A stretch of 64,000 nucleotides of DNA from Citrobacter youngae (GTDB taxonomy: Bacteria > Pseudomonadota > Gammaproteobacteria > Enterobacterales > Enterobacteriaceae), in the NCBI RefSeq assembly GCF_003818115.1, contig NZ_RPOI01000016.1, positions 186,001 to 250,000 on the forward strand. Direction: 5' to 3'. Under the pieces are notes generated by a model, which saw only the letters and a program-made list of their open reading frames with translations, was not told the origin of the DNA and ran no database searches. Every line of letters begins with the position of its first letter. Positions within the stretch are counted from its first letter, which is position 1. A program made the position numbers and the translations under genes. Of this stretch, positions 1-6,971 are shown one piece after another.

Positions 1-536
1 TCGCGGGCAAAGTAAAATGTGGCGCCAATCTGGCGCGATTTGAGGATGTGGCGAATACGGTGCGCGATACCGGCCTTGTGCCAGTTGAGCTGATACTCAA
101 AGGACTGATCGAAGAAAATCTCTTCGAGCTTTTCGATGGCCTCATCGCTGAAAAAATTACGTTTTGGCTTGCGGCGATCGCCTTTGTTGCGGCTGGCAAT
201 GTTGGGGTTTAAATCTGCCTCGTTTCCGGTCTGGCCGTAGCGGCTGACGCGTGCGAGCCGTTCCATCTGGCGTGACAGAAAATCAGCGACCTTGAAGTCA
301 TGCGGCGTGAGGTCAGGCTTTGCATAAAGCTGAATCAGGCGCGCTTCAAGCGTGGATTCCACGCGGTTAAGCGGGGCGGTTTCCTCCCACCCGTCACGCT
401 GTTTCCAGCTCTGCACGGTCGGGCGCTTGACCTGCAGCGTGTCGGCGATTTGTGGCACGGAAAACCCCTGCCAGAACAGCAGGCGCGCCTGTCGTCGTGG
501 GTCGTGCAAAAGGGAGAGGTCAGTCGAAATGGTCAT
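1..536 (-). CDS. P: Terminase large (ATPase) subunit gpP, 5' part only
   Basis: Reading leftward from ATG at 536, an open frame of 178 codons runs off the window start. It begins MTISTDLSLLHDPRRQARLL, has an N-terminal helix-turn-helix-like stretch (FSVPQIADTLQVKRPTVQSW) and reaches RHILKSRQIGATFYFARE, the Walker A-like segment of the P2 gpP family. In P2, gpP is the ATPase that packages and cuts concatemeric DNA with gpM. It is transcribed divergently from O, as in P2. The ATPase and nuclease domains lie outside the window, so their integrity cannot be judged. Confidence 0.93.
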   Translation of the reverse strand, partial: MTISTDLSLLHDPRRQARLLFWQGFSVPQIADTLQVKRPTVQSWKQRDGWEETAPLNRVESTLEARLIQLYAKPDLTPHDFKVADFLSRQMERLARVSRYGQTGNEADLNPNIASRNKGDRRKPKRNFFSDEAIEKLEEIFFDQSFEYQLNWHKAGIAHRIRHILKSRQIGATFYFAR

Positions 537-602
537 GGTTTCCTCGTGTCAGTGAATACGGGGCAAGGCTAAGGAAATAGCGGGGCATTATCGCTAACCC
601 CC

Positions 603-624
603 TGTTGTATCAGGGATCGCACGT
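603..624 (+). promoter_or_regulatory. Candidate Ogr activator box in the divergent P/O late promoter region
   Basis: The gap between the divergent P and O genes (537-702) contains TTGTATCA at 605-612, in a TTGT-N12-ACGT arrangement. Its TTGTRTCA core recurs before V and FI. P2 late promoters are activated by Ogr bound to a dyad-like TTGT-N12-ACAA element near -55; the right half here is degenerate. The assignment is by pattern and position only. Confidence 0.5.
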
Positions 625-702
625 CTGCAAGCGGTGGCTGATGCGGGGCGGAGTCGGGAAACTACACCCGAACCGAAAACCCAACATCAGGACACCTGAA
701 CA

Positions 703-1557
703 ATGGCAAAGAAAGTTTCTAAATGGTTTCGCATCGGCGTCGAGGGTGACACCTGCGATGGCCGTGTCATTAACGGCGATGACATTCAGGACATGGCGGA
801 TACCTTTGACCCGCGTGTCTACGGTTGCCGTATTAACCTCGAACACATCAAAAGCCTCTGGCCTGACAGTCCGTTTAAACGCTATGGCGACGTGACCGAA
901 GTGAAAGCGGAAATCATCAGTGATGACTCTGCGCTGAACGGCAAAAAAGCGCTGTTTGGCAAGATTGCACCGCTTGATGAACTGATGAGCATGGTGCGTG
1001 CCGGTCAGAAGGTTTACACCTCGATGGAAATTCGCCCGAATTTCTCCAACACCGGTAAATGTTATCTCGTTGGCCTTGCTGTAACCGATGACCCGGCAAG
1101 CCTCGGTACGGAATATCTCGAATTCTGCAGCCGTGCTGCGCAGAACCCGCTCGCCGGTAAAAAAGACCAGCCGGGCGACCTCTTCTCGGTGGCCTCCCTT
1201 GCTGAGCTGGAATTCGAGGATGTTCCCGACTCCATGCTCAACAGCCTGACCGATAAGGTCAAATCGATTTTTAGCCGCAAACAGGTCAGCGATGACGCCC
1301 GTCTTGCTGATGTGCATGAAGCGGTGACCGCCGTCTCTGAGCAGGTACAGACCAACCTGACCGCCACCGAAACGCGCGTCAGTGAGCTGGAAACCGCCTT
1401 TGCACAGCTAAAGCAGGACGTGACCAGCCAGACCACGCAAAGCGCGCAGGCGCTTAATGCCCTGAAAAGCTCCCTCGATAACACCGAAAGCTATCGCCAG
1501 CCGCGCCGCGAGAAATCGAAAGGCGGGGCGGGTGACGAGCTGCTGACCAACTGCTGA
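703..1557 (+). CDS. O: Capsid scaffolding protein and maturation protease gpO
   Basis: This 284-residue protein matches P2 gpO in length and layout: an N-terminal serine protease and a C-terminal helical scaffold. The catalytic triad known for P2 gpO (Asp19, His48, Ser107) is at exactly those positions: D19 in DTCDG, H48 in LEHIK and S107 in YTSMEIRP. The C-terminal third (about 205-265) is polar, helical and coiled-coil-like, as expected for the scaffold. It starts the rightward head operon O-N-M-L. It should drive procapsid assembly and process gpN, gpL and itself. All key residues are present. Confidence 0.96.
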   Translation: MAKKVSKWFRIGVEGDTCDGRVINGDDIQDMADTFDPRVYGCRINLEHIKSLWPDSPFKRYGDVTEVKAEIISDDSALNGKKALFGKIAPLDELMSMVRAGQKVYTSMEIRPNFSNTGKCYLVGLAVTDDPASLGTEYLEFCSRAAQNPLAGKKDQPGDLFSVASLAELEFEDVPDSMLNSLTDKVKSIFSRKQVSDDARLADVHEAVTAVSEQVQTNLTATETRVSELETAFAQLKQDVTSQTTQSAQALNALKSSLDNTESYRQPRREKSKGGAGDELLTNC

Positions 1558-1618
1558 CAGACCTGCCGGGTGCGTGTCGCCCGGCCTGATGCCCCTTTTT
1601 AGAAAAACAGGAATAACA

Positions 1619-2686
1619 ATGCGTAAAGATACCCGCTTTAAATTCAATGCTTACCTGTCCCGCGTGGCGGAGCTGAATGGCGTCGACACCGACGACGTGG
1701 CAAAAAAATTCACCGTTGAGCCGTCCGTGACGCAGACCCTGATGACCACCCTGCAGGCGTCATCCGCGTTTCTGACCAAAATTAATATCGTGCCGGTCGA
1801 CGAGCTGAAAGGCGAAAAGGTAGGGGTTGGCGTCAACGGCACGATTGCGAGCACCACGGACACCGCCGCCGATGACGAGCGTAAGACTGCTGATTTCACT
1901 GCGCTCGAATCCAACAAATACGAATGCGCGCAAATCAACTTTGATTTCCATATTCGTTACAAACAGCTCGACCTGTGGGCGCGTTTCCAGGACTTTCAGA
2001 CCCGTATCCGTGACGCGATTATCAAGCGTCAGTCGCTCGATTTCATCATGGCCGGTTTCAACGGTATCACCCGCGCGGAGACCTCCAACCGCAAAACGAA
2101 CCCGATGCTGCAGGATGTCGCGGTGGGCTGGCTGCAGAAATACCGCAATGAAGCTGCCGCGCGCGTGATGTCCAACGTCACCGATGATGACGGCAAGGTC
2201 ATTTACGATGTGATCCGCGTGGGTAAAAACGGTGACTATGAAAACCTCGATGCGCTGGTGATGGATGCGACCACCAACCTGATTGATGAGATTTATCAGG
2301 ATGACCCGGAGCTCGTCGTTATTACTGGCCGTAAGCTGATGGCGGATAAATATTTCCCGCTGGTTAACAAGGCGCAGGAAAACAGCGAAACGCTGGCCGC
2401 TGACATCATCATCAGCCAGAAGCGTATCGGCAACCTGCCTGCTGTGCGCGTGCCGTATTTCCCGGCGAATGCCCTGATGGTGACTCGCCTCGATAATCTG
2501 TCGATTTACTTCATGGATGATGCACACCGCCGCGCCATTATCGAGGAGCCGAAAAAAGACCGTGTCGAAAACTACGAGTCGATGAATATTGACTATGTGG
2601 TCGAGGCTTACGCCGCCGGTTGCCTGATTGAAAACATCAATCTCGGTGACTTCACCGCACCTGCCGCACCGGAAAGCGGGGAATAA
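1619..2686 (+). CDS. N: Major capsid protein precursor gpN
   Basis: The product has 355 residues and closely resembles P2 gpN (357): MRKDTRFKFNAYLSRVAELN at the start, then KRIGNLPAVRVPYFPA and DRVENYESMNIDYVVEAYAA near the end. The open frame extends upstream to 1574, but ATG at 1619 is chosen because it matches the P2 N-terminus and follows an AGGAATAA ribosome site. The protein has the HK97 fold and forms the shell; gpO removes the first ~31 residues in P2. It lies between scaffold O and terminase M. Confidence 0.96.
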   Translation: MRKDTRFKFNAYLSRVAELNGVDTDDVAKKFTVEPSVTQTLMTTLQASSAFLTKINIVPVDELKGEKVGVGVNGTIASTTDTAADDERKTADFTALESNKYECAQINFDFHIRYKQLDLWARFQDFQTRIRDAIIKRQSLDFIMAGFNGITRAETSNRKTNPMLQDVAVGWLQKYRNEAAARVMSNVTDDDGKVIYDVIRVGKNGDYENLDALVMDATTNLIDEIYQDDPELVVITGRKLMADKYFPLVNKAQENSETLAADIIISQKRIGNLPAVRVPYFPANALMVTRLDNLSIYFMDDAHRRAIIEEPKKDRVENYESMNIDYVVEAYAAGCLIENINLGDFTAPAAPESGE

Positions 2687-2689
2687 GCC

Positions 2690-3445
2690 ATGACGAGTCC
2701 CGCAGCGCGTCACATGATGCGGGTCTCGGCCTCTGAGAATGCGCGGCGGGCTGCTGCTCCGCTGCGCAATGCAACTGCCTATGAGCAGATGCTCGTCAAG
2801 CTGGCCGCAGACTGTCGCACGTTAAAACAAATCCGCTCCAATGAACGCAAGGCAGACAAAAAGCGTGAGCTGCTGCCGTTCTATCTGCCGTGGGTGTCGG
2901 GTGTCCTCAGCGCCGGAAAAGGGGCGCAGGATGACATTGTCATGACCGTCATGCTGTGGCGTCTCGATGCGGATGACATCGCCGGTGCGCTGGAGATTGC
3001 CCGCTATGCGATGACCTATGGCCTGACCATGCCGACCGGCGGCCACCGGCGCACCACGCCGTATTTACTGGCCGAAGAGGTCGCCCTGTCAGCGCAGCGC
3101 CTGCTCGATGCGAAACAGCCTGTCGGGCTGTCTCTCCTGCTCGACACCATCGCACTGACCGAACGGGCAGACATGCCGGATATCGTGCGCGCGAAGCTGC
3201 ACAAAATTACCGGCTACGTGCTGCGTGAGGCTGGCCGTCTGCCTGACGCGCTGGCGCACCTGCAGCGTGCGATCCAGTTAGAGCGGGCTGTCGGTGTGAA
3301 AAAAGATATTGAACAGCTCGAGCGCGCGCTGAAACCCAAACCAGAACCCGCACCCAAACAGAATAAACCGCGCACGCGCAAACCTGCCGCTAAACCGGCG
3401 GCACGGCGCGGGCGTCCCCCGAAAGCGGAAAAAGCCGCAGGTTAA
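2690..3445 (+). CDS. M: Terminase small subunit gpM
   Basis: This 251-residue protein is of P2 gpM type (247 in P2). Conserved blocks visible are YEQMLVKLAADCRTLK, KRELLPFYLPWVSGVL, KGAQDDIVMTVMLWRLD and ADMPDIVRAKLHKITG. The C-terminus (about 215-251) is a basic tail rich in Pro, Lys and Arg, ending in an AT-hook-like GRPPK motif. It recognises cos DNA and works with gpP in packaging. It begins 3 nt after N and is presumably co-transcribed. Confidence 0.95.
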   Translation: MTSPAARHMMRVSASENARRAAAPLRNATAYEQMLVKLAADCRTLKQIRSNERKADKKRELLPFYLPWVSGVLSAGKGAQDDIVMTVMLWRLDADDIAGALEIARYAMTYGLTMPTGGHRRTTPYLLAEEVALSAQRLLDAKQPVGLSLLLDTIALTERADMPDIVRAKLHKITGYVLREAGRLPDALAHLQRAIQLERAVGVKKDIEQLERALKPKPEPAPKQNKPRTRKPAAKPAARRGRPPKAEKAAG

Positions 3446-3544
3446 CAGAACGCTCCCCGAGCCGGGCGGCACGCCGGTCAATGCGGGTATTGATTGCCCT
3501 GACTGCGACCGGCGTCCACCGCCCACCCATTACCCGAGGTTGTC

Positions 3545-4051
3545 ATGACGACAGTGATTATTGAGCCAAAAAAAGAGCCGCAGGATGTGCCGGGCGTGGT
3601 GATACCACCACCGGGCGTGAGCGAGCCGGTAATAAAAAATACTTTCTTTTTCCCTGATGTGGATCCGAAGCGTGTGCGCGAGCTGATGCGTCTGGAGCAG
3701 ACCGTTTCCGCGCTGCGCCTGAATGATGCGATTAAAGCCGGTATGGCTGAAACCAATGCGGAGCTTGCCCTGTGGCGGGTTGAGCAAATGGCCGCAGGGC
3801 ATGACACGCTGGCTGATGTGCCTGCCGATGATATCGATGGCGAAAGCGTGCGCTGTTTCCATTATTTCCGCGCCGTCTGCGCCATGACCAGTGCCACGCT
3901 GTTTGAGCGCTATCGCGGCATCGATGCGACGGCGAAAGGTGACCGCAAAGCGGAAAGCACCGAGGCGGTTATCGATGAGCTGTGGCGGGATATGCGCTGG
4001 TCTGTGGCGCGTATTCAGGACAAGCCGCGCTGTATTGTCGGCCAAATCTGA
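3545..4051 (+). CDS. L: Head completion/stabilization protein gpL
   Basis: This 168-residue protein matches the P2 gpL family (head completion, GPL domain). It opens with a proline-rich segment, followed by a helical core with VRELMRLEQTVSALRLNDAI and a C-terminal WSVARIQDKPRCIVGQI. gpL joins the filled head at the portal vertex. A ~100 nt spacer separates it from M. Its stop shares bases with the start of X (TGATG), giving translational coupling between head and tail genes. Confidence 0.93.
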   Translation: MTTVIIEPKKEPQDVPGVVIPPPGVSEPVIKNTFFFPDVDPKRVRELMRLEQTVSALRLNDAIKAGMAETNAELALWRVEQMAAGHDTLADVPADDIDGESVRCFHYFRAVCAMTSATLFERYRGIDATAKGDRKAESTEAVIDELWRDMRWSVARIQDKPRCIVGQI

Positions 4052-4254
4052 TGAAGGTCAGGGCTATGCAGGGCGACACCCTCGATGCGATTTGCGCCCG
4101 GTATTACGGGCGCACTGAGGGCGTCGTTGAAACGGTGCTGCAGGCGAATCCGGGGCTGTCGGAGCTGGGCGTTATTCTGCCGCACGGCACGGCAATCGAA
4201 CTGCCCGAAACTGACAGCGCCCCGAAAACCGAGACGGTGAATTTATGGGACTGA
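4051..4254 (+). CDS. X: Tail protein gpX (LysM-like)
   Basis: The product has 67 residues, the same length as P2 gpX. It reads MKVRAMQGDTLDAICARYYG and includes VVETVLQANPGL, a LysM-like fold typical of the tail protein X family. Longer upstream starts exist in this frame from 3982, but ATG at 4051 overlaps the L stop and gives the P2 length. gpX is an essential tail component, probably peptidoglycan-facing or part of the baseplate hub. Confidence 0.92.
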   Translation: MKVRAMQGDTLDAICARYYGRTEGVVETVLQANPGLSELGVILPHGTAIELPETDSAPKTETVNLWD

Positions 4255-4466
4255 GTGTGGAAAAAATCACGACGTTTATCGCTTACTGGCTGGCCGTGGG
4301 GCTGGCGTATTTCGGGGCGATGTCCCCCGAAAAGCTGGCGCTCTATGTGGGTAGTGCCTGCGCCATTTTTACCGCGCTGACTAATTACTGGTTTAAGCGC
4401 AAAACCTACCGCTACCTGACCTCACTCGGACTCGATAAGGAGGCTGTCCGTGAGCTCAATCATTAA
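4245..4466 (+). CDS. Small phage holin with two membrane segments
   Basis: This 73-residue protein lies where P2 has holin Y but does not resemble the Y sequence I remember. It shows two hydrophobic helices (about 8-27 and 33-49) separated by a short MSPEKLAL turn, and a basic tail (WFKRKTYRYL). That is the layout of class II holins such as S21. Pairing with the SAR endolysin that follows fits: SAR enzymes reach the periplasm by themselves, so only a depolarising pinholin is needed. It overlaps the end of X by 10 nt and the endolysin start by 17 nt. Confidence 0.8.
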   Translation: MGLSVEKITTFIAYWLAVGLAYFGAMSPEKLALYVGSACAIFTALTNYWFKRKTYRYLTSLGLDKEAVRELNH

Positions 4467-4962
4467 ACGCTGCAGTGTGGCCGCCGTGCTGGCGCTGGCG
4501 GCACTGGTGCCTGACTTTCGTCTGCTTAACACCTCGCTCGAGGGGCTTGCACTGATTGCCGACCTCGAAGGATGTCGCCTGACACCTTACCAGTGCAGCG
4601 CGGGAGTGTGGACGTCGGGCATCGGCCACACTGCCGGGGTTGTCCCGAAAGGGGATATCACAGAGCGACAGGCGTCGGAGAATCTCGTTTCCGATGTGCT
4701 TAACGTCGAGCAACGGCTCGCGGTCTGTGTGCCGGTGGATATGCCACCGCGCGTCTATGACTCGCTGGTCAGTTTTGCGTTTAACGTCGGAACCGGTGCG
4801 GCCTGCAGGTCGACGCTGGTCTCGTATCTCAAACGTCATCAGTGGTGGCAGGCGTGCGACCAGCTCACCCGCTGGGTGTATGTCAATGGCACAAAAAACA
4901 AAGGGCTGGAGAACCGCCGCGCGCGGGAGCTGGCGTATTGCATGAAAGGAGTGACTCAATGA
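4450..4962 (+). CDS. SAR endolysin (GH24 lysozyme, P1 Lyz/R21-like)
   Basis: This 170-residue lysozyme has the GH24 catalytic series E40-C49-T55 (EGC, then QC, then VWT), and begins at GTG 4450 after a strong AAGGAGG site. The N-terminus is a weak, alanine-rich membrane segment (about 8-21), a signal-arrest-release domain, not a cleavable signal. Cysteines C8 (SAR), C42 and C49 match the arrangement of P1 Lyz, where the catalytic cysteine is caged by a disulfide until SAR release. P2 K itself is a cytoplasmic lysozyme of another arrangement, so this is a lysis-module swap within a P2 backbone. Confidence 0.9.
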   Translation: MSSIIKRCSVAAVLALAALVPDFRLLNTSLEGLALIADLEGCRLTPYQCSAGVWTSGIGHTAGVVPKGDITERQASENLVSDVLNVEQRLAVCVPVDMPPRVYDSLVSFAFNVGTGAACRSTLVSYLKRHQWWQACDQLTRWVYVNGTKNKGLENRRARELAYCMKGVTQ

Positions 4963-5390
4963 AACAACACATTACCTCACTGATTTTTGATTTCCTGCTG
5001 GCGCTGATGCTGCTTATGGGGCTGACGAACCCGCAGAGCGTGGCGGTCAATTTCGTTGCTGTATGGGCGCTGTTTGGCTGTCTGGTCTGCATTGCTGCCA
5101 GCATCGCCGGTGTGGCTGCCTATGAGCACTGGCAGGGAAACCGGCAAAAGGGTATCCCGCTGAATGATGCGGTAATGAAGATTTTTCGTTTTGTGTTTTG
5201 TCGTAAACCTTCCCCGCTGCACCGCTTCTGGTCGCTGCTTATTTTTGCTGGCGTTTTTTCCTGTCTGGTAGGCGCGGGATGGGTGTTTACAGCGCTGCTG
5301 TATCTGATTTGTGTTCTGGTGCTTAAGGCTGTGCGCACTGCTTACCGTCAACGCATCGAGGGGGAGGGGATGTGTCCAGATTCATTGTGA
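4959..5390 (+). CDS. LysA-like membrane protein of the lysis cassette
   Basis: The product has 143 residues starting at ATG 4959, which overlaps the endolysin stop and follows AAAGGAG. It is strongly hydrophobic, with segments at about 6-21, 27-50 and 88-118 around a soluble middle (YEHWQGNRQKGIPLNDAVMK). Position and size match P2 lysA (141 residues), which modulates lysis timing. I do not recognise clear sequence identity to P2 LysA, so the assignment is mostly by synteny. It overlaps lysB by 19 nt. Confidence 0.65.
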   Translation: MKQHITSLIFDFLLALMLLMGLTNPQSVAVNFVAVWALFGCLVCIAASIAGVAAYEHWQGNRQKGIPLNDAVMKIFRFVFCRKPSPLHRFWSLLIFAGVFSCLVGAGWVFTALLYLICVLVLKAVRTAYRQRIEGEGMCPDSL

Positions 5391-5800
5391 TCCTTCTGGT
5401 TGCTGCGCTGGCCGGGGTGCTGTGGCTGCGACATGAAAATGAGAACTTATCACGGTCATTTGAGAAAGCGAATCGCGTCGCCAGTGCGCAAAAGACGACG
5501 ATTGGCATGCTGAAAAATCAGCTTGCCGTATCGCAGCGAATCGCCAGGGCGAATGAGGATGCGCAGGTCAGACTCGGAGATGAGCTGGCCGTTGCCGGTG
5601 AGCAGGCGGCAAGACGGGAAGAAACCATAACGAGGCTGATGAATGAAAACGAGACGTTACGCCGCTGGTACAGCGATAAGTTGCCTGATGCTGTGCGCCG
5701 GTTGCACATCCGAACAGGCTGCGCCTCCGCCGCCCGTTGTTTACAACGCCTGTCCGAAGGTGAGCCTCTGCCCGATGCCGGGAAGCGACCCCGTCAATAA
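5372..5800 (+). CDS. lysB: Inner-membrane spanin subunit, LysB (Rz-like)
   Basis: This 142-residue protein begins at GTG 5372 after GGGGAGGGGA. It has one N-terminal membrane anchor (about 3-19), then a long polar helical coil (about 22-100) rich in Glu, Arg and Gln, the usual shape of i-spanins that span the periplasm. The C-terminal part is basic and proline-containing. It pairs with the lipoprotein LysC encoded in another frame and overlapping its 3' half. Together they fuse inner and outer membranes in the last step of lysis. Confidence 0.87.
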   Translation: MSRFIVILLVAALAGVLWLRHENENLSRSFEKANRVASAQKTTIGMLKNQLAVSQRIARANEDAQVRLGDELAVAGEQAARREETITRLMNENETLRRWYSDKLPDAVRRLHIRTGCASAARCLQRLSEGEPLPDAGKRPRQ

Positions 5801-5933
5801 CGGTGATCTGAGTGCCGATATTCGCAGGCTGGAGCACGCGCTCACCGCCTGTGCGATTAAGGTCGAAACCATCAAAGACTGTCAGGATAAAATCGATGCA
5901 GAAAATGAAAAGCCTGCGCAAAGCGCTGAATGA
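5643..5933 (+). CDS. lysC: Outer-membrane spanin lipoprotein, LysC (Rz1-like)
   Basis: This 96-residue lipoprotein is encoded in a different frame over the last 158 nt of lysB and extends beyond it. The signal peptide ends in CLMLCAGC with acylation expected at C21; Cys at -3 is atypical, but the motif is otherwise a lipobox. A proline-rich stretch (APPPPVVYNAC) follows, typical of o-spanins. The C-terminal half is helical. It overlaps the start of R by 38 nt. The nested arrangement is the same as P2 lysB/lysC and lambda Rz/Rz1. Confidence 0.85.
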   Translation: MKTRRYAAGTAISCLMLCAGCTSEQAAPPPPVVYNACPKVSLCPMPGSDPVNNGDLSADIRRLEHALTACAIKVETIKDCQDKIDAENEKPAQSAE

Positions 5934-6363
5934 CGCCGTCCCACAGCTCATGAATAACCCCGAGATGATGCGTATCTTTGCCGATGAGGGGAATATCGAT
6001 GCGCGTCTCGCGGCTTCGCTGTCCCATGAAAAGAAATACACGCTGAATGTGATCGTGAGTGACTTTGTCGGCGACCCCGACCTGATTTTTGTGCCGGTGG
6101 CGGCGTGGCTGCGAGAAAACCAGCCGGATATCTGCACGCTCGATGACGGGCGCAAAAAGGGCTATCGATTCCAGATGGACTTAAACGACGGGGACAATGT
6201 TGATATCAGTATCAGCCTGCAACTGACGGAGCGCACCCTTGTCCGGGAGGAAAACGGCGCGTTACACGTCAGCTATGCCCCGGAGCCACCCCTGCCGGAG
6301 CCTGTTACACGACCGACTGAGCTTTATATCAATGGAGAGCTGGTGAGTAAGTGGGATGAATGA
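5896..6363 (+). CDS. R: Tail completion protein gpR
   Basis: The product has 155 residues, the length of P2 gpR, and shows the conserved blocks KYTLNVIVSDFVGDPDLIFV, WLRENQPDI and PTELYINGELVSKWDE. The frame is open upstream to 5812, but ATG 5896 gives the P2-like N-terminus (MQKMKSLRKAL). gpR acts with gpS in tail completion and joining to the head. It starts inside lysC and ends overlapping S by 8 nt. Confidence 0.94.
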   Translation: MQKMKSLRKALNDAVPQLMNNPEMMRIFADEGNIDARLAASLSHEKKYTLNVIVSDFVGDPDLIFVPVAAWLRENQPDICTLDDGRKKGYRFQMDLNDGDNVDISISLQLTERTLVREENGALHVSYAPEPPLPEPVTRPTELYINGELVSKWDE

Positions 6364-6802
6364 ATTTAAGCCTTTTGACGACAAACTTGCGGGGCTTATT
6401 GGGGCATTGTCACCGGCGTCTCGCCGTAAGCTGGCCGCTGAAATTGCGAAGGAACTGCGCAAATCGCAGCAGCAACGCATCAAACAGCAAAAAGCACCTG
6501 ATGGCACGCCGTATCAGGCGCGAAAGCACCAGCCACTCAGGGCGAAAAAAGGGCGAATAAAACGGGCGATGTTCCAGAAGCTGCGAATGAGTCGCTACAT
6601 GAAAGCCAGTGGCAGCAATGATGCTGCTGTGGTGGAGTTCACGGGCAAGGTACAACGTATTGCACGGGTGCATCAGCTAGGGCTAAAAGACCGACCAACC
6701 CTCCATAGCAATGACGTGCAATATCCTGAACGTCGATTACTTGGATCCAACCAAGCAGATAAACGACTGGTTGAGGAACTGATAGTTAAGCATCTGCTCT
6801 GA
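6356..6802 (+). CDS. S: Tail completion/virion morphogenesis protein gpS
   Basis: This 148-residue protein is of the P2 gpS family (150 in P2). It begins MNEFKPFDDKLAGLIGALSP, contains QKAPDGTPYQARK and GRIKRAMFQKLR, and ends LLGSNQADKRLVEELIVKHLL. It is needed for stable tails. The C-terminal third (after about residue 80) is less P2-like than the N-terminus. Immediately downstream the GC content drops at the start of the inserted ATPase gene. Confidence 0.9.
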   Translation: MNEFKPFDDKLAGLIGALSPASRRKLAAEIAKELRKSQQQRIKQQKAPDGTPYQARKHQPLRAKKGRIKRAMFQKLRMSRYMKASGSNDAAVVEFTGKVQRIARVHQLGLKDRPTLHSNDVQYPERRLLGSNQADKRLVEELIVKHLL

Positions 6803-6971
6803 AGAAGTGAAACGGTGCTATGAGTTACCTGCAGAATAATGAAGCTATATGTGCGAGGCATCTATTAATTAACTTTAGACATTGGACTTTATGGTTTTAT
6901 GAGATAGTCTGTTTCCTGAAAAATGACGTTTAAATACAAGGTAACTATTCGTTATATAAGGATGTGTCAAA
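6803..6971 (+). promoter_or_regulatory. AT-rich leader of the cargo ATPase gene with a possible promoter
   Basis: This 169-nt gap separates S from the GTG-started ATPase gene. It is AT-rich, unlike the phage genes before it. A weak sigma70-like pair, TTGGAC (6882-6887) and TAGTCT (6905-6910) with a 17-nt spacer, could give the gene its own promoter. A good ribosome site, AAGGA (6958-6962), precedes the start. I see no Ogr box here. Independent expression from the late operon is inference. Confidence 0.35.

Noticed and set aside
610-1317. 235-codon minus-strand open frame opposite O
   Set aside because: It is the antisense shadow of a clearly conserved capsid gene, with no ribosome site and atypical composition.
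1760-2713. 317-codon minus-strand open frame opposite N
   Set aside because: Antisense shadow of the major capsid gene in GC-rich DNA; it resembles no protein I know.
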